From JACDCY01 sp964350145 (GTDB lineage Bacteria > Gemmatimonadota > Gemmatimonadetes > Gemmatimonadales > Gemmatimonadaceae), in NCBI GenBank assembly GCA_964350145.1, contig CAYGJL010000021.1:1-57258 (forward strand): a DNA stretch of 57,258 nucleotides, given 5' to 3'. The position numbers and the translations under genes were made by a program. The stretch's first letter is position 1. Every line of letters begins with the position of its first letter. Positions 36,840 to 45,588 of this stretch are shown one piece after another. The notes under the pieces were generated by a model. That model was not told the origin of the DNA. It worked only from the letters and a program-made list of their open reading frames with translations, and searched no databases.

Positions 36840-38627
36840 CTTGCGGATGTGGAGGTCCTGCAAATCTTCGTCCGCTACGGGAGATGGTGCACCTTCGAAT
36901 AGGGCACGCGCGGCGGTCGTCTTCGGAAATGCTATTACATCCCTTAGTGACTGGGCGCCAGCGAGCATCATGGCGATCCGGTCGAACCCGAAGGCGATGC
37001 CGCCGTGAGGGGGAGCGCCGGAGCGAAGCGCTTCGAGCAGGAAGCCGAAGCGGGTCTGCGCATCCGCCTCGCTGATTCCCAGCGCGGAGAAGACGCGCGA
37101 CTGAATGCGGGGATCGCTGATTCTAATGCTGCCGCCGCCCAGCTCGGTTCCATTCAGCACGAGATCGTAGGCGAGAGCGCGGACGTGCTCGGGATCGCTC
37201 TCCACCTTCGCGAGATCGCCGGGATGCGGCGAGGTGAAGGGATGGTGCACGGCGCCGAGTGCGCCGGTAGCGGCGTCGCGGATGAACAGCGGGAAGTCGG
37301 TCACCCACACCAACGCGTTGGAGGCGCCGCCGAGTCCGAGCCGGTTGGCGACTTCCTGCCGCACGCGGTCGAGCGCGGGGTTCGCCGCGGCGTCGGGCGC
37401 GGCCGCGAGCAGGCAGAGGTCCCCTTCGTCGATCGCAAGCTGATCAGCGGCGCCGGCCGGCAGGTGCTTGGCCAGCGGGCCGTCGAGCACGCCGCTCACG
37501 CGCTTGGTGCGCAGCAGCCCCGCAACGCCCGCCGATTTCGCGATCGCTTCCAGCTCGTCCACCTGCTTGCGCGAGAAGGCCGCGCCGCCGGGGATGCGCA
37601 GACCGCGCACGCGCCCGCCCGCCTCGATCGCTGATTTCGTGATTCCGAAATCAGCGCCGCGCACGATGTCCGTCGCGTCGAAGATCTTCAGCTCGTACCG
37701 CAGGTCCGGTCGGTCGGTGCCATAATTCTCCATCGCGTCCGCGTACGTCATGCGGTCGAAGCGATCGGGCACGCTCAGCCCGGCCACGCGGAACAGTGCT
37801 GCGATCAACCCTTCGGTCAGCGCGTAGATGTCTTCGGGCGCGATGAACGACGCCTCAATATCTATCTGCGTGAACTCCGGCTGCCGGTCGGCCCGCAGGT
37901 CCTCGTCGCGAAAGCAGCGCGCGATCTGGAAGTACCGGTCGAAGCCGGACACCATCAATAGCTGCTTGTAGATCTGCGGCGACTGCGGCAGCGCGTAGAA
38001 CTCGCCCTTGTGCACCCGGCTCGGCACCAGGTAATCGCGCGCGCCTTCCGGCGTCGGCTTGGTCAGGATCGGCGTCTCGATCTCGAGAAAGCCGTGCTCG
38101 TCGAGGTACCGCCGCGTGGCCTGCTGCAGCTCGTGCCGCAGGATCATGTTGTCGCGCAGCTCCGGCCGGCGCAGGTCGAGATGCCGGTAGCGCAGCCGCA
38201 GCTCTTCCGACGCGAGCCTCTCGCCCTTGCCGAGCGACACGGGGATCGCGGGCGTCTCCGCCGGGCCGACGACCCTGATCGTCGCCGCGCGCACCTCGAC
38301 CTCCCCCGTCGCCATCTCCGGATTGCGCCCCTCGGGCGGGCGCAGCGCGATCTCGCCCTCGATCAATACGACGCTCTCGACGCCGGCACTCGCCGCCGCT
38401 GCGATGGCCTCGGGCGAGGCCCAGCGAGGATCGAAGGAGACCTGGACCAGTCCGGAGCGATCGCGGAGATCGAGGAAAAGGAGTCCACCGAGGTCGCGGG
38501 TGCGGTGAATCCAACCGCCGAGTCGGACGCGGGTGCCAGCGTCCGCGGCGCGGAAGCCGCCGCACATGTGCGACCGAAGCGCGGTGCTCCGGGTGCCCGG
38601 CTGGGCCGGCGAGGGCTTGGCAGTCAA
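36834..38627 (-). CDS. aspS: Aspartyl-tRNA synthetase
   Basis: 597 residues, bacterial type. An OB-fold anticodon-binding domain opens the protein (RLGGWIHRTRDLGGLLFLDL), followed by the class II core with LRYRHLDLRR, ETPILTKPTPEGARDYLVPS, motif 2 FRDEDLRADRQPEFTQ and motif 3 HGGIAFGFDRIAMML. An inserted GAD-type domain lies around residues 290-420. The only start upstream of the conserved RSHMCGGF is TTG 38627; an ATG at 38567 would cut into the usual N-terminus. No Shine-Dalgarno is visible. Whether it is discriminating or also charges Asn is not decided here. Confidence 0.94.
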   Translation of the reverse strand: MTAKPSPAQPGTRSTALRSHMCGGFRAADAGTRVRLGGWIHRTRDLGGLLFLDLRDRSGLVQVSFDPRWASPEAIAAAASAGVESVVLIEGEIALRPPEGRNPEMATGEVEVRAATIRVVGPAETPAIPVSLGKGERLASEELRLRYRHLDLRRPELRDNMILRHELQQATRRYLDEHGFLEIETPILTKPTPEGARDYLVPSRVHKGEFYALPQSPQIYKQLLMVSGFDRYFQIARCFRDEDLRADRQPEFTQIDIEASFIAPEDIYALTEGLIAALFRVAGLSVPDRFDRMTYADAMENYGTDRPDLRYELKIFDATDIVRGADFGITKSAIEAGGRVRGLRIPGGAAFSRKQVDELEAIAKSAGVAGLLRTKRVSGVLDGPLAKHLPAGAADQLAIDEGDLCLLAAAPDAAANPALDRVRQEVANRLGLGGASNALVWVTDFPLFIRDAATGALGAVHHPFTSPHPGDLAKVESDPEHVRALAYDLVLNGTELGGGSIRISDPRIQSRVFSALGISEADAQTRFGFLLEALRSGAPPHGGIAFGFDRIAMMLAGAQSLRDVIAFPKTTAARALFEGAPSPVADEDLQDLHIRKQ

Positions 38628-38698
38628 TTAGACCGGGCTGAGAACGTCATCAGGATGAGTTAAATTTAAGGCCTACAACGCTTTATTGGTAATACTTA

Positions 38699-39784
38699 AT
38701 GATGAATCAGAAGGAAAATCTCCTCAACCTCGCCCCGCCCGCGGCGGCCGAGCGCCTGCGCCTGTTTGCCATCGAAATGGGGCAGCCCGCGTACCGCGCG
38801 TCGCAGGTGGCCCGGCATCTCTGGCAGGTGCCGCTCGCCGGGTTCGAGGCGATGACGAATATCCCCCTCTCCTTCCGGGAGCAACTCGCCGACCGGTTCG
38901 ACATGCCCCGGCTGGAGTTTGCCACGCGCCAGCTCTCCGCCGACGGCACGCAGAAGTTCCTCTTCCGGCTCGCGGACGGCGAGATGATCGAGACCGTCGC
39001 GATCCCCGAGGACAACCGGCTGACGCTGTGCATCTCGTCGCAGGTGGGGTGCGCGCTGCAGTGCTCGTTCTGCGCGACCGGCGCGATGGGCTTCTCCCGC
39101 AACCTCGAGACGTTCGAGATCGCGGGTCAGGTGCGCGAGCTGGCGCTGCTCGACCCGCCGCTGCGCGCGACCAACATCGTGTTCATGGGGATGGGCGAGC
39201 CGATGATGAACTGGAAGGCGGTGGATCGGGCACTCACGATCCTGAACGCGCCCGATGGGATCGGGATTGGCGCGCGGCACATCACGGTCTCCACGGTCGG
39301 CGTGCTTCCGGGTATCGTAGCGTTGAGCGAGCGCCCCGAGCAGTTCCGGCTCGCGCTGTCCATCCATGCGCCGACCGACGAGCTGCGGCAGACGCTCATG
39401 CCGATCAACACCAAGTATCCGCTGGCCGACGTAATAGACGCCGCGAAGAAGTTCGACCGGCGCGTGACGTTCGAGTACGTGATGCTCGGCGGCGTCAACG
39501 ACACGCCGGAGCACGCGCGGCAGCTCGGCGAGCTGGCGCTCGAGTGCAAGGCGTTCGTGAACCTGATTCCGCTGCACCCCGGCGGCGCCGGCGACTTCAA
39601 GCCGACGTCCGCGCGCGACATCTCGATCTTCGCGCGGACATTGCGTGGAATGCGCATCCAGGCCGCAATCAGAAAAAGTCGCGGGATGGACATCGCAGCC
39701 GCCTGCGGCCAGCTACGGGTAGAACGGCAGCGCCGGCGGGCGCCAGTCGCCGCCGACAAAGACCGTCACGTCCAGGTAGCGTGA
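38699..39784 (+). CDS. rlmN: 23S rRNA/tRNA adenine-C2 methyltransferase RlmN
   Basis: 361 residues of radical SAM enzyme. The iron-sulfur motif CALQCSFC gives CxxxCxxC (Cys118, 122, 125). Conserved are GTQKFLFRLADG, NIVFMGMGEPMMNW, ISTVG-like VSTVGVLPG, RLALSIHAP and the C-terminal GMDIAAACGQL with the cysteine that forms the methyl-carrying intermediate. It methylates A2503 of 23S rRNA and A37 of some tRNAs. Its 26-residue tail overlaps the convergent LytR_C gene by 72 bases. Two adjacent ATGs (38699, 38702) cannot be distinguished. Confidence 0.94.
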   Translation: MMNQKENLLNLAPPAAAERLRLFAIEMGQPAYRASQVARHLWQVPLAGFEAMTNIPLSFREQLADRFDMPRLEFATRQLSADGTQKFLFRLADGEMIETVAIPEDNRLTLCISSQVGCALQCSFCATGAMGFSRNLETFEIAGQVRELALLDPPLRATNIVFMGMGEPMMNWKAVDRALTILNAPDGIGIGARHITVSTVGVLPGIVALSERPEQFRLALSIHAPTDELRQTLMPINTKYPLADVIDAAKKFDRRVTFEYVMLGGVNDTPEHARQLGELALECKAFVNLIPLHPGGAGDFKPTSARDISIFARTLRGMRIQAAIRKSRGMDIAAACGQLRVERQRRRAPVAADKDRHVQVA

Positions 39785-40201
39785 TGTGTCCGGGCGACTC
39801 TCCGCTCTCGCCTTCATGGCGGTAGCGACGAGCGCGGCCCAATCAGCGTGACCCGAGCGATCGAGTACTAAAGTCGAATCCCGCCGCTCCGACGCGTTGC
39901 CGAAGGCCACGACGTCGAAGCCGCGGTCCCGCAGATAGAGCGTCGCCTGCCGGGCGAGTCCGCGCGTCGCGGTCGCGTTCTGCACTTCGACCTTGATGCG
40001 CACGCCCGCGGGCGCGACGACGTTGTACGCCGCGTCGTCGAAGGTCCCCGGCGCGCCCGCGACCGGCCCGGCGGCGCCCTGGTAGTAATCCCATCCAAAC
40101 CACCCGCCCGCGGCCAGCAACAAGAGGAGGAGCAGCCACCGCCCGATCTTTCGCCGCGGCTTCGGCGGCTCGATATCCTCGAACTGACCCGGGTCCGTCA
40201 C
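39713..40201 (-). CDS. LytR C-terminal domain (LytR_C) membrane protein
   Basis: 162 residues with an N-terminal cytoplasmic PPKPRRKIGR stretch, one membrane helix (about 20-38, WLLLLLLLAAGGWFGW) and a LytR_C-like domain RIKVEVQNATATRGLARQATLYLRDRGFD (in two halves: IKVEVQNATATRGLAR and QATLYLRDRGFDVVAFG). Such domains occur in cell-wall ligases or alone. It is last of the panB-panC-yqeK string, separated from yqeK by a heptad array, and overlaps rlmN at its 3' end. Confidence 0.8.
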   Translation of the reverse strand: MTDPGQFEDIEPPKPRRKIGRWLLLLLLLAAGGWFGWDYYQGAAGPVAGAPGTFDDAAYNVVAPAGVRIKVEVQNATATRGLARQATLYLRDRGFDVVAFGNASERRDSTLVLDRSGHADWAALVATAMKARAESRPDTSRYLDVTVFVGGDWRPPALPFYP

Positions 40202-40205
40202 CGCT

Positions 40206-40240
40206 CAGCCAACAGCCAATAGCCAATAGCCAATAGCTGA
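40206..40240. repeat. Heptad array, unit TAGCCAA/CAGCCAA
   Basis: CAGCCAA twice, TAGCCAA twice and TAGCTGA run from 40206 to 40240. It fills the gap between the LytR_C start (40201) and the yqeK stop (40245) and is the reverse orientation of the arrays at 8185 and 48482. Confidence 0.87.
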
Positions 40241-40244
40241 GTAG

Positions 40245-40817
40245 TCACCGCAGCTCATTCCACAGCGCGACGGTCTCCGGATAGATGTAGTTCCCTTCCC
40301 GAATCGACCACTCCAGTCGGAAGCGCACCACCTGCCGGAAGACGCCCTCGAACGCGTGCGGCACCTGGCTCGCGAGAAACTCGCGGTCCTCGTGCAGAAA
40401 CTTGCGGCCCGGCTCGAGGTAGTCGGCCATGTACAACGCCTTGCCCGTGGAATCCCACTTGGGCGAGCCGACGGTGTGATAGCGGACCGCATCCAGCAGG
40501 CCCGACCGCTTCTCCCCTTCCTGCGCGAGCCTGACGGCGGCCGCGGGGCCGTGCAGCAGCCCCACCGGCGACCTCTTGTCGCCGGTGAGCCGGCGCAACT
40601 CCGCCTCCGGCGCCTCGCGCAGCGCGTCGTGCAGCCGGCCGGCGTCGATCCACTCGTTGGCCTTGGCCGGATCGAGCCGCATGCCGACCGCCCAGGCGGA
40701 CAGCAGCGCGGTCACGCGCGCGATATGCGCGCGCCGCTTCGGCCCGACTACCGCCCACGAGGGCAGCTCCACGTAGGGGGAGGAATACGAATCCGAATCC
40801 GTCAGCATGTCATTCAC
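40245..40817 (-). CDS. YqeK-like HD-domain phosphohydrolase (bis(5'-nucleosyl)-tetraphosphatase, symmetrical)
   Basis: 190 residues. HD-domain ligands are seen as RAHIARV (His31), RLHDALREA (His63, Asp64), LLHGPAAA and AVRYHTVGSP, with KALYMADYLEPGR near the C-terminal part, all typical of YqeK. Such enzymes split Ap4A. In many bacteria yqeK is beside nadD/rsfS; here it is coupled to panC by a GTGA overlap and precedes a LytR_C gene. The first 20 residues are not conserved in the family. Confidence 0.83.
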   Translation of the reverse strand: MNDMLTDSDSYSSPYVELPSWAVVGPKRRAHIARVTALLSAWAVGMRLDPAKANEWIDAGRLHDALREAPEAELRRLTGDKRSPVGLLHGPAAAVRLAQEGEKRSGLLDAVRYHTVGSPKWDSTGKALYMADYLEPGRKFLHEDREFLASQVPHAFEGVFRQVVRFRLEWSIREGNYIYPETVALWNELR

Positions 40818-41659
40818 GATTCCAGAAGCTCGTTGTCTATCAGTCTAGTGGCGCCGACCCGTACCGCGGCGATCGCCGCCGCGCTCGTGCCCACGGTCTT
40901 GACGCGCTGGAAGGTGCGAGGGTCAACGATCGCGAGGTAATCGAGCTCGATCCCGAGCTCCGCCGCCAGAACCTTCTCGGCGACGCGCTCCAGATCTGCG
41001 CCGCTCCGCGCGCCAGCCATGTGCGCCGCGCGCACTTTCGTGAGCGCGCGCGGGAGCGCCAGCGCCGCCTTCCGCTCGGCCGCGCAGAGAAACTGGTTCC
41101 GGCTCGACAGCGCGAGCCCGTCGGCGTCGCGCACCGTCGGCTCGATGAGCACCTCCAGCGGGAAGTCGAGTTCGCGCGCCAGCGCCTGCACGAGACACGC
41201 CTGCTGGAGGTCCTTCTGCCCGAACACCGCGAAGTCCGGCTGCACGATGTTGAACAGCTTCGCGACCACAGTGAGCACGCCGGCGAAGTGGCCCGGGCGC
41301 GACGCGCCCTCCCAGTCGTCGGCGATGCGGATCGCGTTGACCTCGATGATGCGCTCGCGTCGGTAGAGCTCCTCCACCGACGGCGCGAACACCAACGAAG
41401 TCCCGCGCTCGCCGGCCCGCCTGCAGTCGCCCTCGAGATCGCGCGGATAGCGCGCGAGATCCTCGTGGGGCCCGAACTGGAGCGGGTTTACGAAGATGCT
41501 CAGCACCACGTAGCCGCCCATGCGGCGCGCGGCGTCCACCAGGCTCAGATGACCTTCGTGCAACGCCCCCATCGTCGGAACGAACGAAATCGTCTCGCCG
41601 CGGGCGCGCGCGCCCGCGACCGCCGCGCGAACGTCGGCGATCGTAGTCACGACGTTCAT
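40814..41659 (-). CDS. panC: Pantothenate synthetase
   Basis: 281 residues. The nucleotidyltransferase motifs are FVPTMGALHEGHLSL (His34, His37), SIFVNPLQFGPHEDLARYPR, FGQKDLQQA and RDADGLALSSRNQFL. It joins pantoate and beta-alanine with ATP. ATG 41659 is one base after the panB stop codon; the longer frame to 41737 would overlap panB. The order folK-panB-panC-yqeK is a coupled vitamin-biosynthesis string. Confidence 0.95.
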   Translation of the reverse strand: MNVVTTIADVRAAVAGARARGETISFVPTMGALHEGHLSLVDAARRMGGYVVLSIFVNPLQFGPHEDLARYPRDLEGDCRRAGERGTSLVFAPSVEELYRRERIIEVNAIRIADDWEGASRPGHFAGVLTVVAKLFNIVQPDFAVFGQKDLQQACLVQALARELDFPLEVLIEPTVRDADGLALSSRNQFLCAAERKAALALPRALTKVRAAHMAGARSGADLERVAEKVLAAELGIELDYLAIVDPRTFQRVKTVGTSAAAIAAVRVGATRLIDNELLES

Positions 41660-41660
41660 C

Positions 41661-42485
41661 TCAGAAGCTGTGCTCTGAGTCGGGGTACTTGCCGCCGCGG
41701 ACATCGCTCGCGAACCGCTCGACGGCGCCGCGCACATCGGTCGCCAGCTCGGCGTACCGCTTGAGAAACTTCGGCGCGAACCGGTCGTTGAGGCCGAGCA
41801 GGTCGGGGAGCACCAGCACCTGCCCGTCGCACCCCGCGCCCGCCCCGATGCCGATCGTCGGAACAGCGACGGCCTCGGTGATCCGCGCGGCCAGCTCGGC
41901 GGGGACGAGCTCGAGCACGATGGAGAACGCGCCCGCGTCCTCGAGGCGACGGGCCTCGTCTATCATCCGCGACGCGTCTTCCGCGCCCCGCCCCTGCACG
42001 CGCGCGCCGCCGAGCGTGTGCACGGACTGCGGCGTGAAGCCGATGTGTCCGACGACGGGTATTCCCGCGCCGACGACGCGCCGCACGGTCTCCGCCATCT
42101 CCTCGCCCGCGCCTTCCATCTTCACCGCGCTCGCGCCCGTCTGCTGGAGCACGCGGCCGCAGCTCATGATCGCCTGCTCGACGCTCGCCTGGTAGGTGAG
42201 GAACGGCATGTCCACGAACAGCAGCGCGCGCTTCACTCCGCGCCGCACCATGGTGCCGTGGTAGATCATCTGGTCGAGCGTGACCGGGAGCGTCGTGTCC
42301 AGCCCCTGGACCACGTTGCCGACCGAGTCGCCCACGAGCACCGCGTCCACGCCCGCCTCGTCCACCAGCCGGCCGAACAGCGCGTCGTAGGCGGTGACCA
42401 TGACGATCTTCTCGCCTTTCTCTTTCCGCTGGACGTACTCGCGGATGGTGAGAGCGCGCACGGCGTCGCCGGTCCCGCTGCTCAC
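41661..42485 (-). CDS. panB: 3-methyl-2-oxobutanoate hydroxymethyltransferase
   Basis: 274 residues. VMVTAYDALFGRLVDEAGVD, VGDSVGNVVQG, FVDMPFLTY, AVKMEGAGEE, VGHIGFTPQS and the catalytic-glutamate region IVLELVPAELA are all standard for PanB. It makes ketopantoate from 2-oxoisovalerate and methylene-THF. The GTG start at 42485 overlaps the folK stop by four bases. Next to folK/folB this groups folate and pantothenate synthesis. Confidence 0.95.
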   Translation of the reverse strand: MSSGTGDAVRALTIREYVQRKEKGEKIVMVTAYDALFGRLVDEAGVDAVLVGDSVGNVVQGLDTTLPVTLDQMIYHGTMVRRGVKRALLFVDMPFLTYQASVEQAIMSCGRVLQQTGASAVKMEGAGEEMAETVRRVVGAGIPVVGHIGFTPQSVHTLGGARVQGRGAEDASRMIDEARRLEDAGAFSIVLELVPAELAARITEAVAVPTIGIGAGAGCDGQVLVLPDLLGLNDRFAPKFLKRYAELATDVRGAVERFASDVRGGKYPDSEHSF

Positions 42486-42889
42486 AGCCGTTCCTCGAGC
42501 TGCGCGATCTCGCGCCGCCAGAAGTCACGCTCCGGGAGGCCGGGGTGCGGCAGCGTGAGTTGCGCCGTGGCCAGCCTGGTGTCGCCGTACGCCACGATGT
42601 CGAGATCGAGCGTGCGCGACGCCCACCGCTCGGCCCGCGTGCGGCCGTTCGCCCTCTCGATCCCCTGCAGCTCGTTCAAGAGCTGCAGGGGATCCAACGT
42701 GGTTCTCACGGCGAGCATCTGATTCAGATACTTCTCCTGTTGGCGTCCGCCGAGCGGCTCGGTCTCCTCGACATCGGACTCGGCGACAATGAATGTATCC
42801 GGCAGAGCGGCAATCGCGATGCGTGCGGCTGCCAGGTGCTTGTGGCGGTCCCCAACGTTTGATCCGAGTGCAATAAAAACCAGGTCCAT
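42482..42889 (-). CDS. folK: HPPK: 2-amino-4-hydroxy-6-hydroxymethyldihydropteridine pyrophosphokinase
   Basis: 135 residues. ALGSNVGDRHKHLAAA, SDVEETEPLGGRQQEKYLNQ, the substrate-binding RTLDLDIVAYGD and LPHPGLPERDF are the full HPPK signature; the protein is short compared with 155-170 residues usual. It pyrophosphorylates the pterin precursor of folate. The start lies six bases from the heptad hairpin at 42896, so translation would have to initiate next to that structure. Confidence 0.93.
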   Translation of the reverse strand: MDLVFIALGSNVGDRHKHLAAARIAIAALPDTFIVAESDVEETEPLGGRQQEKYLNQMLAVRTTLDPLQLLNELQGIERANGRTRAERWASRTLDLDIVAYGDTRLATAQLTLPHPGLPERDFWRREIAQLEERL

Positions 42890-42895
42890 AAGCTG

Positions 42896-42997
42896 GTGAC
42901 TAGTGACTTGTGACTAGTGACTAGTAAAAGCGGTGATGACGGCGTGGTGGATATCAGGTTGGCAGTTACTAGTCACTAGTCACGTGTCACTAGTCAC
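42896..42997. repeat. Heptad hairpin between folK and folB, unit GTGACTA
   Basis: The left arm 42896-42927 (GTGACTA, GTGACTT, GTGACTA, GTGACTA, GTAA) and the right arm 42966-42997 are reverse complements over 32 bases with two mismatches, separated by 38 bases. The last codons and the stop of folB (to 42980) lie inside the right arm. Confidence 0.92.
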
Positions 42998-43351
42998 TTT
43001 TTTCAACCGCTCCACCGTAACCTCCGCGTACGCCAGCGGCCCCGGCAGCGCGACGTGCGGCTTTCGCACCGAGACTGACACGCGCGTGACCAAACGCGCC
43101 TCCAGCACCTGCTCGGCGATCCGCTCGGCGACATCCTCCAGGTACTTCATGTGCCCGTGCGCGAGCACGCCAGCCGCGCGGTCGTACAGGTCGCGATAGT
43201 CCGCGACGTGCGCGGGGCCGTCGCCGGCGGGGCGCTTCACCCAGACCGACACGTCCACCTCGATGGACTGAGCCACCTCCGCCTCGTGCGGCAGCACGCC
43301 GATGTGCGTGTGGAAGCGCATCCCTTTCAGGGTCACTACGTCTTCAGCCAT
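42980..43351 (-). CDS. folB: Dihydroneopterin aldolase
   Basis: 123 residues. MAEDVVTLKGMRFHTHIGVL, QSIEVDVSVWVKRP, DYRDLYDR and LEDVAERIAEQVL are the FolB fold landmarks (retro-aldol of dihydroneopterin, folate pathway). The protein ends VERLKKVTSDT, where VTSDT and the stop codon are read from the heptad repeat, so the natural C-terminus was overwritten. The ATG overlaps trpA's 3' end by eight bases. Confidence 0.9.
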   Translation of the reverse strand: MAEDVVTLKGMRFHTHIGVLPHEAEVAQSIEVDVSVWVKRPAGDGPAHVADYRDLYDRAAGVLAHGHMKYLEDVAERIAEQVLEARLVTRVSVSVRKPHVALPGPLAYAEVTVERLKKVTSDT

Positions 43352-44141
43352 CCATCGCCTCCCGCATCGAGCGGACGAGATTGAGCGCCGTATCGGTGGA
43401 CTCGCCGGCGGCCTGCACAATAGCACTTCCCACCACGACCCCGTCGGCCAGCCGCGAGACGGCGCGTGCCTGCGCGGGAGTCGAGATTCCGAACCCGACG
43501 CAAACGGGGAGGTCGGTTACCTCACGCAATCTCGCGACCATCGGCGCCACGTCGGGCGGCGCATCGTCGCGCGTGCCGGTCACGCCCATCCGGCTGATCA
43601 GATACACGAACCCGCCGCCGTGTTCGCAGATGCCGGCCAGCCTCGAGGGCGGCGTGGTGGGCGCCACCAGCCGGATGAAGTCGAGGCTGCTCTCCGCGAG
43701 CCAGCGCTCGCGCCCTGGATCGGCGCCGAGCGGGAGATCGGTCACGAGGATGCCGGCGATGCCGGCAGCGACCGCGCGGGTCAGGACCTCCGGACCGGCC
43801 GCGAGCAGCGGATTGAGATACGTGAAGAGCACCACCGGCACCGAGACGTGCGCCTGGCGAAGCAGCTCGAGTGAGATGTCGAGCGTGACTCCGTTGGCGA
43901 GCGCGGTGGATGAGCTCGCCTGGATGATCGGACCATCCGCGACGGGATCGGAGAATGGCACGCCGAGCTCGATTACATCCGCGCCCGCGCTTTCCAATCC
44001 TTGCAGCAGATCCACGGTTGCGGACGGCGACGGGTGACCGGCCGTGACATAGCACACGAGCGCGCGGCGCGATTCCGCGCGCAGCGCCTCGAACCGCCTT
44101 GCTATCAACTCAGAGGAAATAATCCCCGACGCGGATTCCAT
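43344..44141 (-). CDS. trpA: Tryptophan synthase alpha chain
   Basis: 265 residues. ALVCYVTAGHPSPSATVDLL, the catalytic region VIELGVPFSDPVADGPIIQ (Glu, Asp), GILVTDLPLGAD, FVYLISRMGVTGTR and VGFGISTPAQARAVS are all present. It releases indole for TrpB. The ATG at 44141 has GGAG seven bases upstream but overlaps the HD-GYP gene by 32 bases; TTG 44108 is an alternative. trpA is separated from trpB by the HEAT and HD-GYP genes. Confidence 0.94.
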   Translation of the reverse strand: MESASGIISSELIARRFEALRAESRRALVCYVTAGHPSPSATVDLLQGLESAGADVIELGVPFSDPVADGPIIQASSSTALANGVTLDISLELLRQAHVSVPVVLFTYLNPLLAAGPEVLTRAVAAGIAGILVTDLPLGADPGRERWLAESSLDFIRLVAPTTPPSRLAGICEHGGGFVYLISRMGVTGTRDDAPPDVAPMVARLREVTDLPVCVGFGISTPAQARAVSRLADGVVVGSAIVQAAGESTDTALNLVRSMREAMDG

Positions 44142-45588
44142 AGCGCTCCGGGTCCGCGGTCTTGATGATCGTCCTCAAGAATGTCCCCTCCCTCGTCTGC
44201 TCCGCGAGGTCAACCTCGACGGGCGGAGTGATCAGATTCCCCTTCGGATCGCTGACGATCTTCACGACCGGTCGCGCCAGCAGATCGGGATTCACATTGG
44301 CCGTTTTCACAATCGCGAGCTCGAACGTGTCGAGCACTACGAGCGTGCCAACCGGGTAAATGCCCAGCAGGTTGATGAACGCCTTCACCACCACGGGGTC
44401 CATTCCGCGGCGCGGATTGTCGCGCATCTCCTCGAGCACCGCCGGCGGCGGCAGCGGCTCGACCTGGTAGCTCCGGCGCGACGTGGCCGCGTCATACCCG
44501 TCGGCGACGGCAACGATCTTCGCGGTCATGCACAGTTGACGCGCACGGATCGGCTTGGGGTAGCCGCTGAGGTCGCACTTCATGTGATGCTCGTAGGCCA
44601 CGACCATCGCCCTGTACGGCATCTCCGCCTGGCCGCGCATCTGGAACAGACCCAGCACGCCGAGCCACGGGTGCGCCATGATGAGCTTCCACTCCTCGTC
44701 GGTCAGCCCTTCGGTCTTCTGCAGCATGTCGATCGGAATGCGCGACTTGCCGATGTCGTGGAACAGTGCGGCCATGCCGAGATCGTACAACTGCCGCTTG
44801 GTGAACCCCAGCCGCCTGCCGAGCGCGACGGAGAAGATGCAGACGTTGACCGAGTGCGTGAACGTATACTCGTCGTAGTCCCGGATCGTCGTAAGGCCGA
44901 CGAGCGAGACCTCGTTGTTCAGGATCTGATCCACGATCGTCTGGACCAGCCGCTTGATCTTCTTGAGACTGGGCGTCTTGCCGAGGCGTACCGAGTTCAT
45001 CACGTCCTTCGTGACCGTGACCGACTGCGCGTACGTGCGCACGGCTGCGGCGTGCACCTGTTCCGTCGCTTCGCGGTCGGTCTCCGACTCCGAAGGCTGC
45101 TCCAGCTCGAACGCGGTGACGCTCGCGTTGCGGAGACGCTCCATCAGGCGCTCGAGACTTCCCTCCGGGTCATTCTTGAGTGGCGTGTCGAGCGCGTTCA
45201 GGAACACCAGCCAGTCATTCGCGGTGGCTGTTTCGGCAACCCTGATGACGCCGACTCCGCTCGCCTTGCAGATGTTGAGCACCTGCCCGAAGCTGGCGTA
45301 GTTCGTCAGGTCGAGGCGCAGCCGCGTCTCGTTCAGGAAGATGAATTCGCCGGAAACTTTAAACTCCAGCTCGTGCTCGTGCTCGCTGATCTCGCGCGAG
45401 GTGTTCGCGACTTCCTCGAGAGCGCGCTGCACCGAGGTATGCTCGGGCGGGTACAGCTTGACGGACCGCATCGCGCTGTACATGCCGATGATCAGCGTTC
45501 GTCCGATCTTACGGAGGTACGCCGGGTGCCCGTGCTCGCTGTGCGCGCCGGCGCCGGACGGCGGGGTCGTCAGCTGCGATAACGTCAT
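44110..45588 (-). CDS. HD-GYP domain protein with unusual long N-terminal region
   Basis: 492 residues. The C-terminal HD-GYP domain (about 235-400) has FTHSVNVC (His245), ALFHDIG (His277, Asp278), MAHPWLG (His306), EHHMKCDLSGYP (His334, His335, GYP 342-344) and IVAVADGYDAATSRR. In the usual HHE position it reads HHM. The first 200 residues form an N-terminal region with no family I recognise (VKLYPPEHTSVQRALEEV, FKVSGEFIFLNETRL). HD-GYP proteins degrade c-di-GMP or related dinucleotides. It is coupled to the HEAT gene by ATGA and overlaps trpA. Confidence 0.85.
   Translation of the reverse strand: MTLSQLTTPPSGAGAHSEHGHPAYLRKIGRTLIIGMYSAMRSVKLYPPEHTSVQRALEEVANTSREISEHEHELEFKVSGEFIFLNETRLRLDLTNYASFGQVLNICKASGVGVIRVAETATANDWLVFLNALDTPLKNDPEGSLERLMERLRNASVTAFELEQPSESETDREATEQVHAAAVRTYAQSVTVTKDVMNSVRLGKTPSLKKIKRLVQTIVDQILNNEVSLVGLTTIRDYDEYTFTHSVNVCIFSVALGRRLGFTKRQLYDLGMAALFHDIGKSRIPIDMLQKTEGLTDEEWKLIMAHPWLGVLGLFQMRGQAEMPYRAMVVAYEHHMKCDLSGYPKPIRARQLCMTAKIVAVADGYDAATSRRSYQVEPLPPPAVLEEMRDNPRRGMDPVVVKAFINLLGIYPVGTLVVLDTFELAIVKTANVNPDLLARPVVKIVSDPKGNLITPPVEVDLAEQTREGTFLRTIIKTADPERYGIRVGDYFL

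Noticed and set aside
42896..42997. Hairpin as a standard Rho-independent terminator
   Set aside because: The T-run lies on the plus strand while both flanking genes read on the minus strand, and the loop is 38 bases.
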